NCBI GenBank assembly: GCA_004963905.1
Contig: SUGL01000015.1
Location: 62,001-126,000, forward strand
Length of the DNA: 64,000 nucleotides
Direction: 5' to 3'
Source of the DNA: Mesorhizobium sp.
Lineage (GTDB): Bacteria; Pseudomonadota; Alphaproteobacteria; Rhizobiales; Rhizobiaceae
Both the position numbers and the translations under genes were made by a program. This document shows positions 8,995 to 18,191 of this stretch, one piece after another. Positions within the stretch are counted from its first letter, which is position 1. Every line of letters begins with the position of its first letter. The notes under the pieces were generated by a model. The model did no database searches and was not told the DNA's origin. It saw only the letters and a list, made by a program, of their open reading frames with translations.

Positions 8995-10791
8995 CTAGAA
9001 CGCTTCCACCGGCAGCGCCATTAGCGTATCCGCGCCACTGGAAATGCGCGCGAGACGCGTCGCGGTCTCCGGCATGATCCGCTCCATGAAGAAGCGCGCC
9101 GTCACCAGCTTGCTGTCGTAGAAGGACGTAGCGCCGTTGGCGCCTTCCGCCAGCTTGGCCTGAGCGGACTTGGCCATCTGCCCCCACATGTAGCCCAGCG
9201 CGACCAGGCCGAAGAGATGCATGTAGTCGGTCGAGGCCGCACCCGCATTGTCGGGCTTGGCCATGGCGTTCTGCACCAGCCACATGGTCGCCGCCTGCAG
9301 GTCGTTCAGGCCTTTCTTCAGCGCCTTGGTGAAGGGCGCCATCTTCTCGTCGGCGCGGTTTTCCTCGCAGAACTCGCCGACTTCCTTGAAGAAGGCCTGC
9401 ACGGCGCGGCCGCCATTCTGCGCCAGCTTGCGGCCGACGAGGTCGAGCGCCTGGATACCGTTGGCGCCCTCGTAGATCATGGCGATGCGGGCATCGCGCA
9501 CGAACTGGCTCATGCCATGCTCCTCGATATAGCCATGACCGCCGAACACCTGCTGCGCCATCACGGCGTGGTCGAAGCCCTTGTCGGTGAGCACGCCCTT
9601 GACCACCGGCGTCATCAGGCCGGTGTAGTCATCGGCCGCCTGGCGGTCCTTGTCGTCGCCGGAGCGGTGCGCGACGTCTGACTTGATCGCCGTCCACAGC
9701 GCCAGCGCGCGGCCGCCCTCGTTGAACGCCTTCATGGTCATCAGCGAGCGGCGGATGTCGGGATGGACGATGATCGGATCGGCCTTCTTGTCCGGCGCCT
9801 TGACGCCGGAGAGCGACCGGCCCTGGAGGCGATCCTTGGCGTAGGCGGCGGCGTTCTGATAGGCGATCTCGGAGACCGAAAGCCCTTGCAGGCCGACGCC
9901 CAAACGGGCCTCGTTCATCATCGTGAACATGGCCTTCAGGCCGCCGTTCAGCTCGCCGAGCAGAGTGCCCTCCGCCTCGTCATAGTTCATGACGCAGGTC
10001 GAATTGCCGTGGATGCCCATCTTCTCCTCGATCGAGCCGCAGGAGAGCGTATTGCGCTCGCCGACATTGCCGGAGCCATCGAGCTTGAACTTCGGCACGA
10101 TGAACAGCGAGATGCCCTTGACGCCTTCCGGCGCGCCCTCGACGCGGGCCAGCACCAGGTGGACGATGTTGTCCGCCATGTCGTGCTCGCCGGCGGAGAT
10201 GAATATCTTCTGGCCGGAGATCCTGTAGCTGCCGTCGCCGTTCGGCACCGCCTTGGTGCGCAGCAGGCCGAGGTCGGTGCCGCAATGCGGCTCGGTGAGG
10301 TTCATGGTGCCGGTCCAGGCGCCCTCGATAAGCCTGGGCAGCCAGGTGGCCTTCTGCTCGTCCGTGCCATGGGTGACGATTGCGGCGATCGCACCCTGCG
10401 TCAGGCCGGGATACATCATCAGCGCCATGTTGGCGGAGACCATATACTCGGAGACCGCAGTATGGACGGTATAGGGCAGACCCTGGCCTCCGAACTCGGC
10501 GGGAGCCGCGAGCCCCATCCAGCCGCCCTCGCGATACTGGTCGAAGGCCTCCTTGAAGCCCTTGGGCGTGGCCACCGAGCCGTCGTCATGGCGCTCGCAG
10601 CCTTCCATGTCGCCGACGCGGTTCAGCGGATGCATGACGTTTTCGGCAAGCTTCGCGCCTTCGGCGAGAATCGCTTCGACGATGTCGGGCGTGGCGTCCG
10701 AGAAGCCCGGAAGATTGGAATAGCGCTGATAGCCGAGCACGTCGTTGAGCACGAAAAGCGTGTCCTGGACGGGCGCCCTGTAGATCGTCAT
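8995..10791 (-). CDS. Acyl-CoA dehydrogenase, long form with C-terminal extension
   Basis: The ATG at 10789-10791 ([13 protein letters not shown]) gives about 598 residues, the usual length of the long bacterial acyl-CoA dehydrogenases. The frame continues upstream across the operator but has no plausible earlier start. Signatures include [51 protein letters not shown] and [16 protein letters not shown] helical C-terminal domain of about 120 residues follows ([11 protein letters not shown] onwards). It probably oxidises longer or branched acyl-CoA esters in the cytoplasm. It is the first gene of the beta-oxidation unit and has a LiuR-like palindrome about 100 bases upstream. The DUF559 element separates it from the next catabolic gene. 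Confidence 0.92.
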   Translation of the reverse strand: MTIYRAPVQDTLFVLNDVLGYQRYSNLPGFSDATPDIVEAILAEGAKLAENVMHPLNRVGDMEGCERHDDGSVATPKGFKEAFDQYREGGWMGLAAPAEFGGQGLPYTVHTAVSEYMVSANMALMMYPGLTQGAIAAIVTHGTDEQKATWLPRLIEGAWTGTMNLTEPHCGTDLGLLRTKAVPNGDGSYRISGQKIFISAGEHDMADNIVHLVLARVEGAPEGVKGISLFIVPKFKLDGSGNVGERNTLSCGSIEEKMGIHGNSTCVMNYDEAEGTLLGELNGGLKAMFTMMNEARLGVGLQGLSVSEIAYQNAAAYAKDRLQGRSLSGVKAPDKKADPIIVHPDIRRSLMTMKAFNEGGRALALWTAIKSDVAHRSGDDKDRQAADDYTGLMTPVVKGVLTDKGFDHAVMAQQVFGGHGYIEEHGMSQFVRDARIAMIYEGANGIQALDLVGRKLAQNGGRAVQAFFKEVGEFCEENRADEKMAPFTKALKKGLNDLQAATMWLVQNAMAKPDNAGAASTDYMHLFGLVALGYMWGQMAKSAQAKLAEGANGATSFYDSKLVTARFFMERIMPETATRLARISSGADTLMALPVEAF

Positions 10792-10888
10792 GCCTTCCTC
10801 CACCCTTGCGGTCCTGGCCAGCCAGCAAGCTCCCGATCCAGCTCCCGGATGGGAGGCTGAGCCAATGTCGTGGTCCCGATAGCAAATA

Positions 10889-10910
10889 TTGACGTTTGCG
10901 TAAACGTCAA
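10889..10910. promoter_or_regulatory. LiuR-like (MerR) operator upstream of the long acyl-CoA dehydrogenase gene
   Basis: Perfect inverted arms TTGACGTTT and AAACGTCAA are separated by GCGT. Each strand also contains a TTGACGT-N2-RCG element of the type reported for LiuR-family MerR regulators of acyl-CoA catabolism. It lies 98 bases upstream of the acyl-CoA dehydrogenase start. The MerR gene is the next gene upstream. Confidence 0.7.
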
Positions 10911-10958
10911 CTTCGTCGCAGCCGAAAAATTTTTGGTGAACGCAGGACCGAAGACAGC

Positions 10959-10994
10959 AAAAAAGCCGCGCAGCCAAAGGCCACGCGGCTTTTC
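10959..10994 (-). terminator. Rho-independent terminator after the MerR gene
   Basis: Inverted arms AAAAGCCGCG (10961-10970) and CGCGGCTTTT (10984-10993) form a GC-rich stem with a T run on the minus strand. It lies 33 bases after the MerR stop, between that gene and the operator of the next unit. Confidence 0.75.
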
Positions 10995-11026
10995 TATCTT
11001 GGACTTGCCGTTGAGCGCGAGGGCGA

Positions 11027-11488
11027 TCAGCCGGCGGCGCTTGCCTGCGGCGCGGCGCGCTCGGTCAGCATCTGGCGAACGATCGCCATCGAATTGCTGA
11101 GCTCGCCGATCGCGTCCTCGATCAGCGCCCGCTGCTTCTGCAGGCGGGCAAGCTGCTTCTCCGACTTGTCGAGCGCCAGCCGCAATTGCTTGGTGTTCGA
11201 GCCGGTCGGATCGTAGAGATCCATCATCTGCTTGACGTCGCGCAGCGAGAATCCGACCTTGCGGCCGAGCAGGATCAGCTTCAGCCTGGCCTTGTCGCGG
11301 CGCGTGTAGAGACGGGTCGAGCCGTCGCGCTTCGGATTGAGGAGACCCTTGTCCTCATAGAAACGCAGCGTGCGCAAGGTCACGCCGTATTTCTTGGCCA
11401 TCTCGCCGATGCGGACGAATTCCTCACCGGCCTCGGCCGGAATGTCATTGCTATTGGCCGCGGCTTCGCCGGGCGAAACGAGTTTCAT
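11027..11488 (-). CDS. MerR-family regulator, LiuR-like
   Basis: The product has about 153 residues from the ATG at 11488; a GTG two codons upstream (11494) is an alternative. The MerR helix-turn-helix is clear: [26 protein letters not shown], then [32 protein letters not shown] dimerising coiled coil of about 55 residues follows ([24 protein letters not shown]). There is no Cys-rich metal loop, so it is not a metal sensor of the MerR type. One operator-like site lies upstream of its own gene and another before the acyl-CoA dehydrogenase gene. This fits LiuR-like control of acyl-CoA degradation with autoregulation. The inducer, probably an acyl-CoA, is inferred. Confidence 0.85.
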   Translation of the reverse strand: MKLVSPGEAAANSNDIPAEAGEEFVRIGEMAKKYGVTLRTLRFYEDKGLLNPKRDGSTRLYTRRDKARLKLILLGRKVGFSLRDVKQMMDLYDPTGSNTKQLRLALDKSEKQLARLQKQRALIEDAIGELSNSMAIVRQMLTERAAPQASAAG

Positions 11489-11611
11489 GGTCACTGGCTT
11501 TCCCCTGATGGCGTCGCGGTCGCGGACCGAGCGTCGCCGGAGTGGAAGCGGGGGCGTGCTTCCAATCGTGGTTTCGACAAATCAATCGCAAGAGGCACGG
11601 CTTCGCACCTT

Positions 11612-11627
11612 TTACGTTTACGTCAAT
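11612..11627. promoter_or_regulatory. Second LiuR-like operator, upstream of the MerR gene
   Basis: TTTACGTTTACGTCAA reads on the other strand as TTGACGT-AA-ACGTAAA, matching one half of the 10889-10910 palindrome. It lies about 125 bases upstream of the MerR start, consistent with autoregulation. Confidence 0.55.
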
Positions 11628-11744
11628 TCTATACCGACAGCCGGCAGGTGACGCAAGGGCGTTGTCGGTACGGAACTTTATGCCGCACCCGAAGGCCGAT
11701 TGAGCGGGGCGGGTCAGGATTTATGCGCAACTTCTTAAGCTTGG

Positions 11745-11759
11745 TTAACGCCTTGTTTA
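11745..11759. promoter_or_regulatory. CtrA-like box upstream of podJ
   Basis: TTAA-CGCCTTG-TTTA matches the CtrA consensus TTAA-N7-TTAA with one mismatch. It lies about 190 bases upstream of the podJ start, in the 457-base gap between the MerR gene and podJ. Apart from the LiuR-like site I see nothing else in that gap. Confidence 0.45.
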
Positions 11760-11951
11760 CCACGTTGGGCGAAATGTGCGCATGTCGGTCACCCGTGTTT
11801 ATCCTGTAGCGAATTTTTCACGGTCTTCGAAGCGTGGGTGAAAACCCGGGAAGCCCGTCTTCCTCCGCGGCAGAGCCGCGCGGCCGCCTTCGTTCCCGGC
11901 AGGACTTTAGGAAACCGGCCATGGCCGGTCATTCTGAACACGGGCGCATCG

Positions 11952-14900
11952 ATGAACAGCAAGCGGTCCTATCTCGATACACTCAATGCCGGCAGGCAAC
12001 GCCGGCCGCACACCTCGCTGGAGGAGCTGAACCGCTCGCTCGAAACGCTGGAGCAGCGGCTGGAGCGGACCCGCACCGACATGCCCGAGCGCCCCGATCC
12101 GCGTCGGCCGGCCGCCGAGCCGCGCTATGCCGCCGCGCAACCTTATGACCAGCCGCGCTGGTACGAGGACCCTTACTCGTCGCAAAGACCGCAAAGCCAA
12201 GGTTTGGCATCGCAAAATCGGGGACCGCAAAATCCGGCGCCCGCCGCCGGCTTCGGCCCCAACTACCAGGCCATCGCCCGGGACATCGACCGGGTACGCG
12301 GCCAGGAGGACAGTGTCGCGATGGTCGGCAAGATCGCGGTCGAATTGCGCGGGCTGCGCGAGGAGCTGCGCCACCAGATGACCGCAGGCTTGCAGCGCGA
12401 ATTCGATGCACTGCGCCAGGACATCGATCGCGCCATGCAGGCGGCGAGCCAGCATGGCGCCTCCTCGGACAAGAGCAGCGCCGAGCTTAGCCTCGAGTTC
12501 GAACGGCTTTCCGGCGCCATCCACACGCTCGCCGAAAAGAGCGACGACCGCAGCGTCAACCTGCTGCGGCTGGAGCTGGAGCAGGTCAAGGCGGCGCTCG
12601 ACACGCTGGCGCGCGAGGAAAGCGTGCGGGCCGTCGATCGCCGCTGGGACGATTTCGACCGCCGCTGGAGTGCCTTCGAGGATCGCGTCGACGCCGACCA
12701 GCGCCAGCGCGCCGAAGGTCCCAATCTTTCGAGCCTCACCGACCGGCTCGAACAGATCAGCAGCGCCGTCAACAACCTGCCGCAGTCGCTGTCGCTCGCC
12801 TCGCTGGAGGAGAAGGTCCGCACCCTTGCCGGCGCGGTCGACCGTTTCGCCAGCCAGCAGACGATGCGCGGCGGCGAGACGCTTGCGATGATCGACGAGC
12901 GGCTGGACGAGATCTCCCGCGCCATCGTCGCCTCGACGGTGGCGGCGCAGGCCAATGCCTTCGATCCGGAAACCTTTGGCCGCATCGAGAAGCGGATCGC
13001 CTCGCTGGCGCAGCAGATCGAGGAAGTCGCGCAGTCGCGCCCGGGCGCCGAGGTCATCGACCGCCTCAATTTTCTGTCCAGCCGGGTGGACGAGATCGCC
13101 GGGCGCGCCAACCTGCCGGAGCAGGCGATGGAACGTCTGGGCAAGCAGATCGCGCTCATTACCGACAAGATCGACCGCGCGCCGGCAATGCCCGACGCCG
13201 ACCATATCTTCCAGGGCCTGGAGCAGCGCTTCGACGCGCTGTCCTCGCTGCTCGAGCGACGCCAGGGCGACGCGATCGAGCAGGGTAACATGCTGTTCCG
13301 CGACCTCGAGCGGCGGCTGGACGAAGTCGCCGACAGGCTCGACCAGCGCATGCAGCAGGACGACAGCGCCGGTATCATGGAGGCGATCGACGCCCGCTTC
13401 ACCGCGCTTGCCAAGCGCATAGAGACGCGCACGCCAGATCCCGCCAACGACATGGCGATCCGAGGCCTGGAAAGCCGGCTCGAGGACATTTCCAGCCGGC
13501 TGGAAACGTCCGCCGCGCAGGTCGCCGGCATCGATCCGGCGCTGATCCGCAGCCTGGAGTCGCAGGTGACCGCCCTTTCGGCGCATCTTTCGAAGCCGAG
13601 CATGCCGCTGCCCGACTTCGAGGACATCAGCCCGCGCCTCAACGAGATCGAGAGGTCGCTGGCCGGCACGCGCGATTCCATCCTCAGCGTCGCGCGCGAA
13701 GCGGCGGAGAACGCCGTCCGCTCGCTGGCCGAATCGGGCTCCAGCAGCGCTGCCGCCAACGCGGCCGCCGTGGGCGGGCTCGCGCAGGACCTGAAGACGC
13801 TGGAAGCGCTCACCCGCCGTTCCGACGAGCGCAATTCACGGACCTTCGAGGCAATCCACGACACGCTGCTCAAGATCGTCGACCGGCTGGGCTCCCTGGA
13901 GGCTGGAGAGCCAAGCGAAGCGGTCAGCGAACTCGTCGACCCGCAGCCCGGCGCCAAGCGGGCCGCTCGCACCGGCAAGATCGCCGTCCAGGACGCGCCG
14001 TCGATGGATATCGACCAGCCGCTGCCGCTGGCCGGAGACATTGACGATCTCGACACGCGCGCCGCCTCGATCCTGCGCAACGAGCCGGTTATGCGAAGCG
14101 AACCTGTTACGCACGGCGAACCTGGCCCGCGCACGCCCGCCGAGGCCGCGGCGGCCGCCGCCATGGCAGCGCTCGGATCGGACGCGATTGGCGAGAAGGC
14201 CGAGAAGACCGGCCGCAAGAAGTCGATGTTCAGCGGGCTGGCGCGTGCCTTCAGGGGCAAGAAGGACGAGGGCACGCCACCGCTTGCCGGCTCGGCGTCG
14301 GCTGGCGACGTTCCGACCGTCGACATCGACGAACCGCTCGATCCCAAAGCGGCCAACCGGCCGCTGGAGCCGGGCTCCGGCGCGCCGGACCTCAACGCGA
14401 TCATGAAGCGTGTGCGCGACGAGCGCGGCGGCCAGCCGGCCAAGCGCAGCGAAACCGACGCCGCCAAATCCGATTTCATCGCCGCCGCCCGCCGCGCGGC
14501 GCAGGCTGCCGCCGCGGAGGCCGACGCGCTGAAGCGACAGTCGACGATGACCGGTCCGGTGAAGGCACTCAGAATCGGCGACCTGCTCAAGGCGCGGCGC
14601 AAGCCGATCCTGATGGCGGCCGCCGCGATCATGATGGCGCTGGCCGGACTGCAGCTCGGCAAGGCCTTCTTCGCCGATCCGGCGCCTGTCGCCAGCAACA
14701 ACGTCGCGCCGACCGTCTCCACACAGACGGTCGACACCGCGTCGCTCAATGCCGCAAGCGCGCCGAAGGCCGACGCGGACGCCGCGAAGCCTCAGAGCGC
14801 ACCGGAGCGTGTCGTCAGGCAGGCCGAGCCGTCGAAGGACGATCCAACGCCGCAGGCCGCCGCTCAGCCATCCGGACCCGAGATGCCCGCGGCCGCGGCG

Positions 14901-16061
14901 CCAGCCGAACCGGCTCCTGGCCCGGCGGCGCTCTCTGCGCCGATACCGTTGGCGTCCGCGACGCCGTCCGAGCCGGTCGTGCCGGCCGTGAACGCAGCGG
15001 CCATGGACACGGACGCGGATGCACAGCCGATGACCAGCGCGCCAACGACCGGTATCCCGGCGGCCGGCGCGCCGGCGGCAAGCACGTCAGTGCCCGGTGC
15101 TCCGGCAGCCGGCGCCTCTTCGGCCAGCGCGCCGGCCGGCACGGCCTCGGAGACGACGGGCACGGTCCCGCCGGCCGACAGCCAGACGGCAATTTCGGCC
15201 GCCAAGATCGACATCCCGACCGAGATCGGCCCGGCGGCGCTGCGCGACGCGGCCGCAGGCGGCGACGCCAAGGCGCTGTTCGAGATCGGCTCGCGCTACG
15301 CGGAATCGCGCGGTGTGAAGGAAGACATGGCGGCGGCCGCCAAATGGTACGAGAAATCCGCCGAACTGGGCTTCGCGCCGGCCGAATACCGCATCGGCAA
15401 TTTCTACGAGAAGGGCATCGGCGTCGCGCGCGACATCAAGAAGGCCAAGACCTACTACCAGCTCGCGGCGGAACAGGGCAACGCCAGCGCCATGCACAAT
15501 CTGGCGGTGCTGTTCGCCATGGCGGCGGACGGCGTGACCGACAATGAATCGGCGGCGCACTGGTTCCAGGAGGCGGCCGACCTCGGCGTCAAGGACAGCC
15601 AGTTCAATCTCGGCATCCTTTCGGCCAAGGGCGTCGGCATGAAGCAGAACCTGGAGGAATCCTACAAATGGTTCGCCCTCGTCGCCAAGACCGGCGACAA
15701 GGACGCCGCCGCCAAGCGCGACGAGATCGCCAATGCGTTGAGACCCGAGCAGCTCGAACGGGCCCGCGCCGCGACGGAACTGTGGAAGGCAAAGCCGCTC
15801 AACGCGGCCACCAACTCGGCCGACATTCCGGAATCCTGGCAGGACAGCACGCCGCAGACCACCGCCGGCATCGACATGAAGAAGGCGGTGAAGAACATCC
15901 AGCTTATCCTCAACAAGAACGGCTATGATGCCGGCGGCGCCGACGGCGTGATGGGCGGCAAGACCAAGAACGCCATCATGGCCTTCCAGACCGACAATAA
16001 GATGAAACCGACCGGTGAGATCGACGCGCCGCTCGTCAAGGCGCTGCTGGCGCGCAAATAA
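11952..16061 (+). CDS. podJ: PodJ-like polar organelle development protein
   Basis: The chosen ATG (MNSKRSYLDTLNAGRQ) gives 1369 residues; the frame is open 38 codons further up. Residues 1 to about 600 are rich in heptad-like, charged helices (repeated RLDEI and LEERV patterns), which implies a long cytoplasmic coiled coil. An acidic and Ala/Pro-rich stretch follows. A single membrane segment (ILMAAAAIMMALAGLQLG) lies near residue 885-903. The periplasmic part has a Pro/Ala linker, Sel1 repeats from about 1100 to 1240 (AAKWYEKSAELGFAPAEYR, AKTYYQLAAEQGNASAMHN), and a C-terminal peptidoglycan-binding domain (NGYDAGGADGVMGGKT). This order matches PodJ of Caulobacter and PodJ1 of Sinorhizobium, which recruit polar factors. 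The linker composition is low-complexity. Confidence 0.85.
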   Translation: MNSKRSYLDTLNAGRQRRPHTSLEELNRSLETLEQRLERTRTDMPERPDPRRPAAEPRYAAAQPYDQPRWYEDPYSSQRPQSQGLASQNRGPQNPAPAAGFGPNYQAIARDIDRVRGQEDSVAMVGKIAVELRGLREELRHQMTAGLQREFDALRQDIDRAMQAASQHGASSDKSSAELSLEFERLSGAIHTLAEKSDDRSVNLLRLELEQVKAALDTLAREESVRAVDRRWDDFDRRWSAFEDRVDADQRQRAEGPNLSSLTDRLEQISSAVNNLPQSLSLASLEEKVRTLAGAVDRFASQQTMRGGETLAMIDERLDEISRAIVASTVAAQANAFDPETFGRIEKRIASLAQQIEEVAQSRPGAEVIDRLNFLSSRVDEIAGRANLPEQAMERLGKQIALITDKIDRAPAMPDADHIFQGLEQRFDALSSLLERRQGDAIEQGNMLFRDLERRLDEVADRLDQRMQQDDSAGIMEAIDARFTALAKRIETRTPDPANDMAIRGLESRLEDISSRLETSAAQVAGIDPALIRSLESQVTALSAHLSKPSMPLPDFEDISPRLNEIERSLAGTRDSILSVAREAAENAVRSLAESGSSSAAANAAAVGGLAQDLKTLEALTRRSDERNSRTFEAIHDTLLKIVDRLGSLEAGEPSEAVSELVDPQPGAKRAARTGKIAVQDAPSMDIDQPLPLAGDIDDLDTRAASILRNEPVMRSEPVTHGEPGPRTPAEAAAAAAMAALGSDAIGEKAEKTGRKKSMFSGLARAFRGKKDEGTPPLAGSASAGDVPTVDIDEPLDPKAANRPLEPGSGAPDLNAIMKRVRDERGGQPAKRSETDAAKSDFIAAARRAAQAAAAEADALKRQSTMTGPVKALRIGDLLKARRKPILMAAAAIMMALAGLQLGKAFFADPAPVASNNVAPTVSTQTVDTASLNAASAPKADADAAKPQSAPERVVRQAEPSKDDPTPQAAAQPSGPEMPAAAAPAEPAPGPAALSAPIPLASATPSEPVVPAVNAAAMDTDADAQPMTSAPTTGIPAAGAPAASTSVPGAPAAGASSASAPAGTASETTGTVPPADSQTAISAAKIDIPTEIGPAALRDAAAGGDAKALFEIGSRYAESRGVKEDMAAAAKWYEKSAELGFAPAEYRIGNFYEKGIGVARDIKKAKTYYQLAAEQGNASAMHNLAVLFAMAADGVTDNESAAHWFQEAADLGVKDSQFNLGILSAKGVGMKQNLEESYKWFALVAKTGDKDAAAKRDEIANALRPEQLERARAATELWKAKPLNAATNSADIPESWQDSTPQTTAGIDMKKAVKNIQLILNKNGYDAGGADGVMGGKTKNAIMAFQTDNKMKPTGEIDAPLVKALLARK

Positions 16062-16133
16062 CGGCAGGCGCGTCGCTTCCGCGACGGCTTGCCACAGATT
16101 TGCCTGTTAACTGATTGAGATGGTTTTTGTTTC

Positions 16134-16170
16134 GACGCGATGGCGGGGGGTCAACCCCCGCCATCGCGTC
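16134..16170. repeat. Perfect 16-bp inverted repeat hairpin downstream of podJ
   Basis: Arms GACGCGATGGCGGGGG (16134-16149) and its exact complement (16155-16170) are separated by a five-base loop. No T run follows on the plus strand, but T-rich sequence lies at 16122-16132 just upstream of it. It may terminate podJ transcription poorly, or be a small palindromic element. Confidence 0.7.
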
Positions 16171-16189
16171 GGCGCAAGAAAAAATTGGC

Positions 16190-16228
16190 TTTTCGGTGCG
16201 AAACTGCTTTTTTCGGTGCGAAACTGCT
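16190..16228. repeat. Tandem 19-bp direct repeat before the TauE/SafE gene
   Basis: TTTTCGGTGCGAAACTGCT occurs twice with a period of 20 bases (16190-16208 and 16210-16228), 47 bases upstream of the exporter start. It could be a pair of regulator sites on one face of the helix (two turns apart). The preceding GAAAAAATTGGCT (16178-16190) also occurs at 20757-20769, before the sulfite dehydrogenase cluster. Confidence 0.65.
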
Positions 16229-16274
16229 GGGGACGGCGGCATTCGCCGATTGGCAAACTGATCGAGACAGACGG

Positions 16275-17198
16275 GTGGGCATCTATCTCCCGATCGCGGA
16301 AATTTCCGTCAACGTCTTCGTGCTGCTGGCGATGGGCGCGGCGGTGGGTTTCCTGTCGGGCATGTTCGGGGTGGGCGGCGGCTTCCTCATCACGCCGCTG
16401 TTGATCTTCTACAACATCCCGCCGGCGATCGCGGTGGCCACCGGCGCCAACCAGGTCATCGCCTCCTCCTTCTCCGGCGCGCTTTCGCACATGAAGCGCG
16501 GCACGCTCGACTTCAAGCTCGGCGGCGTGCTGCTCGCCGGCGGCATCGTCGGCTCGACCGCCGGCATCTATGTCTTCGCGCTGCTGCGCCGGCTCGGCCA
16601 GTTGGATCTGTTCATCTCGCTGCTCTATGTCGCGCTGCTCGGCACCGTTGGCGGACTGATGCTGGTCGAGAGCGTCAACGCGCTGCGCGCCACCCGCAGC
16701 GGCGCGGCACCGGTGCTGAAGAAATCAGGCCAGCACAACTGGATCCACCGGCTGCCGTTCAAGATGCGCTTCCGCGCCTCGAAGCTGTTCGTCAGCGTCA
16801 TCCCGGTGCTTGGGCTCGGCGCGGCGATCGGCTTCCTGTCCTCGATCATGGGCGTCGGCGGCGGCTTCATCATGGTGCCGGCGCTGATCTACCTGCTCAA
16901 GGTGCCTACCAACGTCGTCATCGGCACCTCGCTGTTCCAGATCATCTTCACCTCGGCCTATACCACGCTGGTGCATTCCACCACCAACCAGACAGTCGAC
17001 GTGATCCTCGCCTTCCTCTTGATGGCCGGCGGCGTCGCCGGCGCCCAATATGGCGCCAAGGCGGGCCAGAGGCTGCGCGGCGAGCAACTGCGGGCCCTGC
17101 TTGCGCTGCTGGTGCTGGCGGTTGCCATCCGCCTGGCCATCGACCTCTTCGCAACGCCGCCCAATCCCTACTCGCTCTCCGCCGCGGGCCTGAGCTGA
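16275..17198 (+). CDS. TauE/SafE-family anion (sulfite) exporter
   Basis: From the GTG at 16275 the product has 307 residues, normal for the family. A longer frame from 16140 would run through the hairpin and direct repeats. Seven to eight hydrophobic segments are visible. The two symmetrical family motifs GFLSGMFGVGGGFLITPLL (start) and GFLSSIMGVGGGFIMVPAL (middle) are intact. TauE/SafE proteins export sulfite, sulfoacetate or related anions. The stop overlaps the start of the next gene (TGATG), so the two are translationally coupled. A sulfite dehydrogenase cluster lies 4 kb downstream, which supports a role in sulfur anion efflux. Confidence 0.85.
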   Translation: MGIYLPIAEISVNVFVLLAMGAAVGFLSGMFGVGGGFLITPLLIFYNIPPAIAVATGANQVIASSFSGALSHMKRGTLDFKLGGVLLAGGIVGSTAGIYVFALLRRLGQLDLFISLLYVALLGTVGGLMLVESVNALRATRSGAAPVLKKSGQHNWIHRLPFKMRFRASKLFVSVIPVLGLGAAIGFLSSIMGVGGGFIMVPALIYLLKVPTNVVIGTSLFQIIFTSAYTTLVHSTTNQTVDVILAFLLMAGGVAGAQYGAKAGQRLRGEQLRALLALLVLAVAIRLAIDLFATPPNPYSLSAAGLS

Positions 17199-17992
17199 TG
17201 GCGGGGTCGAGAGCGTTCGCAGCAACCGTTTCGCTTCTGCTGTTCCTCGCCCTGTCGCCGGCGACGGCGCAAACGCCGCCGCCCGCCGAGGGCATCCAGA
17301 TCGGCCTGTCGACCGACGCGATCTCCATCACCGCCGGCTTCTCGGGCGCCGACCTCACCATCTTCGGGTCGCTGGAAAACCCCGACCCGCTGGTCTCGCG
17401 GCAGGGGCGCTACGATGTCATCGTCGTGCTCGAAGGGCCGCCACGGCCGGTGGTGGTGCGCCGCAAGGACAGGGTGCTCGGCGTCTGGATCAACCTGGAA
17501 TCGGAGACGTTCGAGAACGTGCCGGTGTCCTATTCGGTCGCCACGACGCGACCCTTGCAGGACATAGCCGATCCGACAAAGTACAAGCAGCTCTCGCTGG
17601 GCTCCCAGAACCTCTACATGAAGCCCGCCGACGAGACCGAGAGCCCGGCGACGATCGAGGAATTCACCGCAGCGTTGCGCGAGCGCAAGACTGCGACCGG
17701 CCTCTACAGCGAGAATGTCGGGGGCGTGCAGTTCCTGTCGCAAAGCCTGTTCCGCGCCACCGTGCGTCTGGCGCCCAACATTCCGGTCGGCACGCACAAG
17801 GCGCGCGCCTTCCTGTTCAAGAGCGGCATGTTCGTGAAGGAAAGCTCCGCCCAGCTTGAGATCCGCAAGTCCGGTTTCGAACAGTCGGTCTTCCGCGTCG
17901 CGCATGACTATTCCTTCCTCTATGGCGTGTTCGCCGTGTCGCTCGCCATGCTCACCGGCTGGCTCGGACGCATCGTCTTCCGCAAGGATTGA
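17198..17992 (+). CDS. TIGR02186 family membrane-anchored protein, partner of the TauE/SafE exporter
   Basis: The product has 264 residues. It has a signal peptide (VSLLLFLALSPATAQ), a beta-rich extracytoplasmic domain (ITAGFSGADLTIFGSLENP, LESETFENVPVSYSVA), and one C-terminal membrane segment (YGVFAVSLAMLTGWLG) followed by a short basic tail. This is the pattern of the conserved TIGR02186 proteins, which are usually encoded next to TauE/SafE transporters. The start codon overlaps the exporter's stop. Its function is not established. An accessory role in export is inferred from the coupling. Confidence 0.85.
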   Translation: MAGSRAFAATVSLLLFLALSPATAQTPPPAEGIQIGLSTDAISITAGFSGADLTIFGSLENPDPLVSRQGRYDVIVVLEGPPRPVVVRRKDRVLGVWINLESETFENVPVSYSVATTRPLQDIADPTKYKQLSLGSQNLYMKPADETESPATIEEFTAALRERKTATGLYSENVGGVQFLSQSLFRATVRLAPNIPVGTHKARAFLFKSGMFVKESSAQLEIRKSGFEQSVFRVAHDYSFLYGVFAVSLAMLTGWLGRIVFRKD

Positions 17993-17999
17993 CCTCGCC

Positions 18000-18048
18000 G
18001 GAAAAATGGGAAGACCCATTTTCCCGTGAAAACAGGGGTTCCCCTGTT
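18000..18048 (+). terminator. Two tandem hairpins after the TIGR02186 gene
   Basis: The first stem is AAAATGGG paired with CCCATTTT (18000-18024). The second is AACAGGGG paired with CCCCTGTT (18031-18048). Both start within 10-40 bases of the upstream stop and neither is inside a gene. They probably end the exporter transcript. Confidence 0.55.
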
Positions 18049-18191
18049 GCCGGTTTTGCGATAAATCGCCGCCTCCCAACCCAAGGGTTAAGCACACATC
18101 CAATTCGGCAGAGCGGTCCGGCCATCCGGATGACGGCGCGTCTTTTCGACGCCGGCAATGCGCTGCGATGAACCAATGACAGGAGGCTGCG

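Noticed and set aside
16140-16274. N-terminal extension of the TauE/SafE protein
   Set aside because: It runs through a hairpin and direct repeats and is basic, unlike the family N-terminus. The GTG at 16275 gives a normal length.
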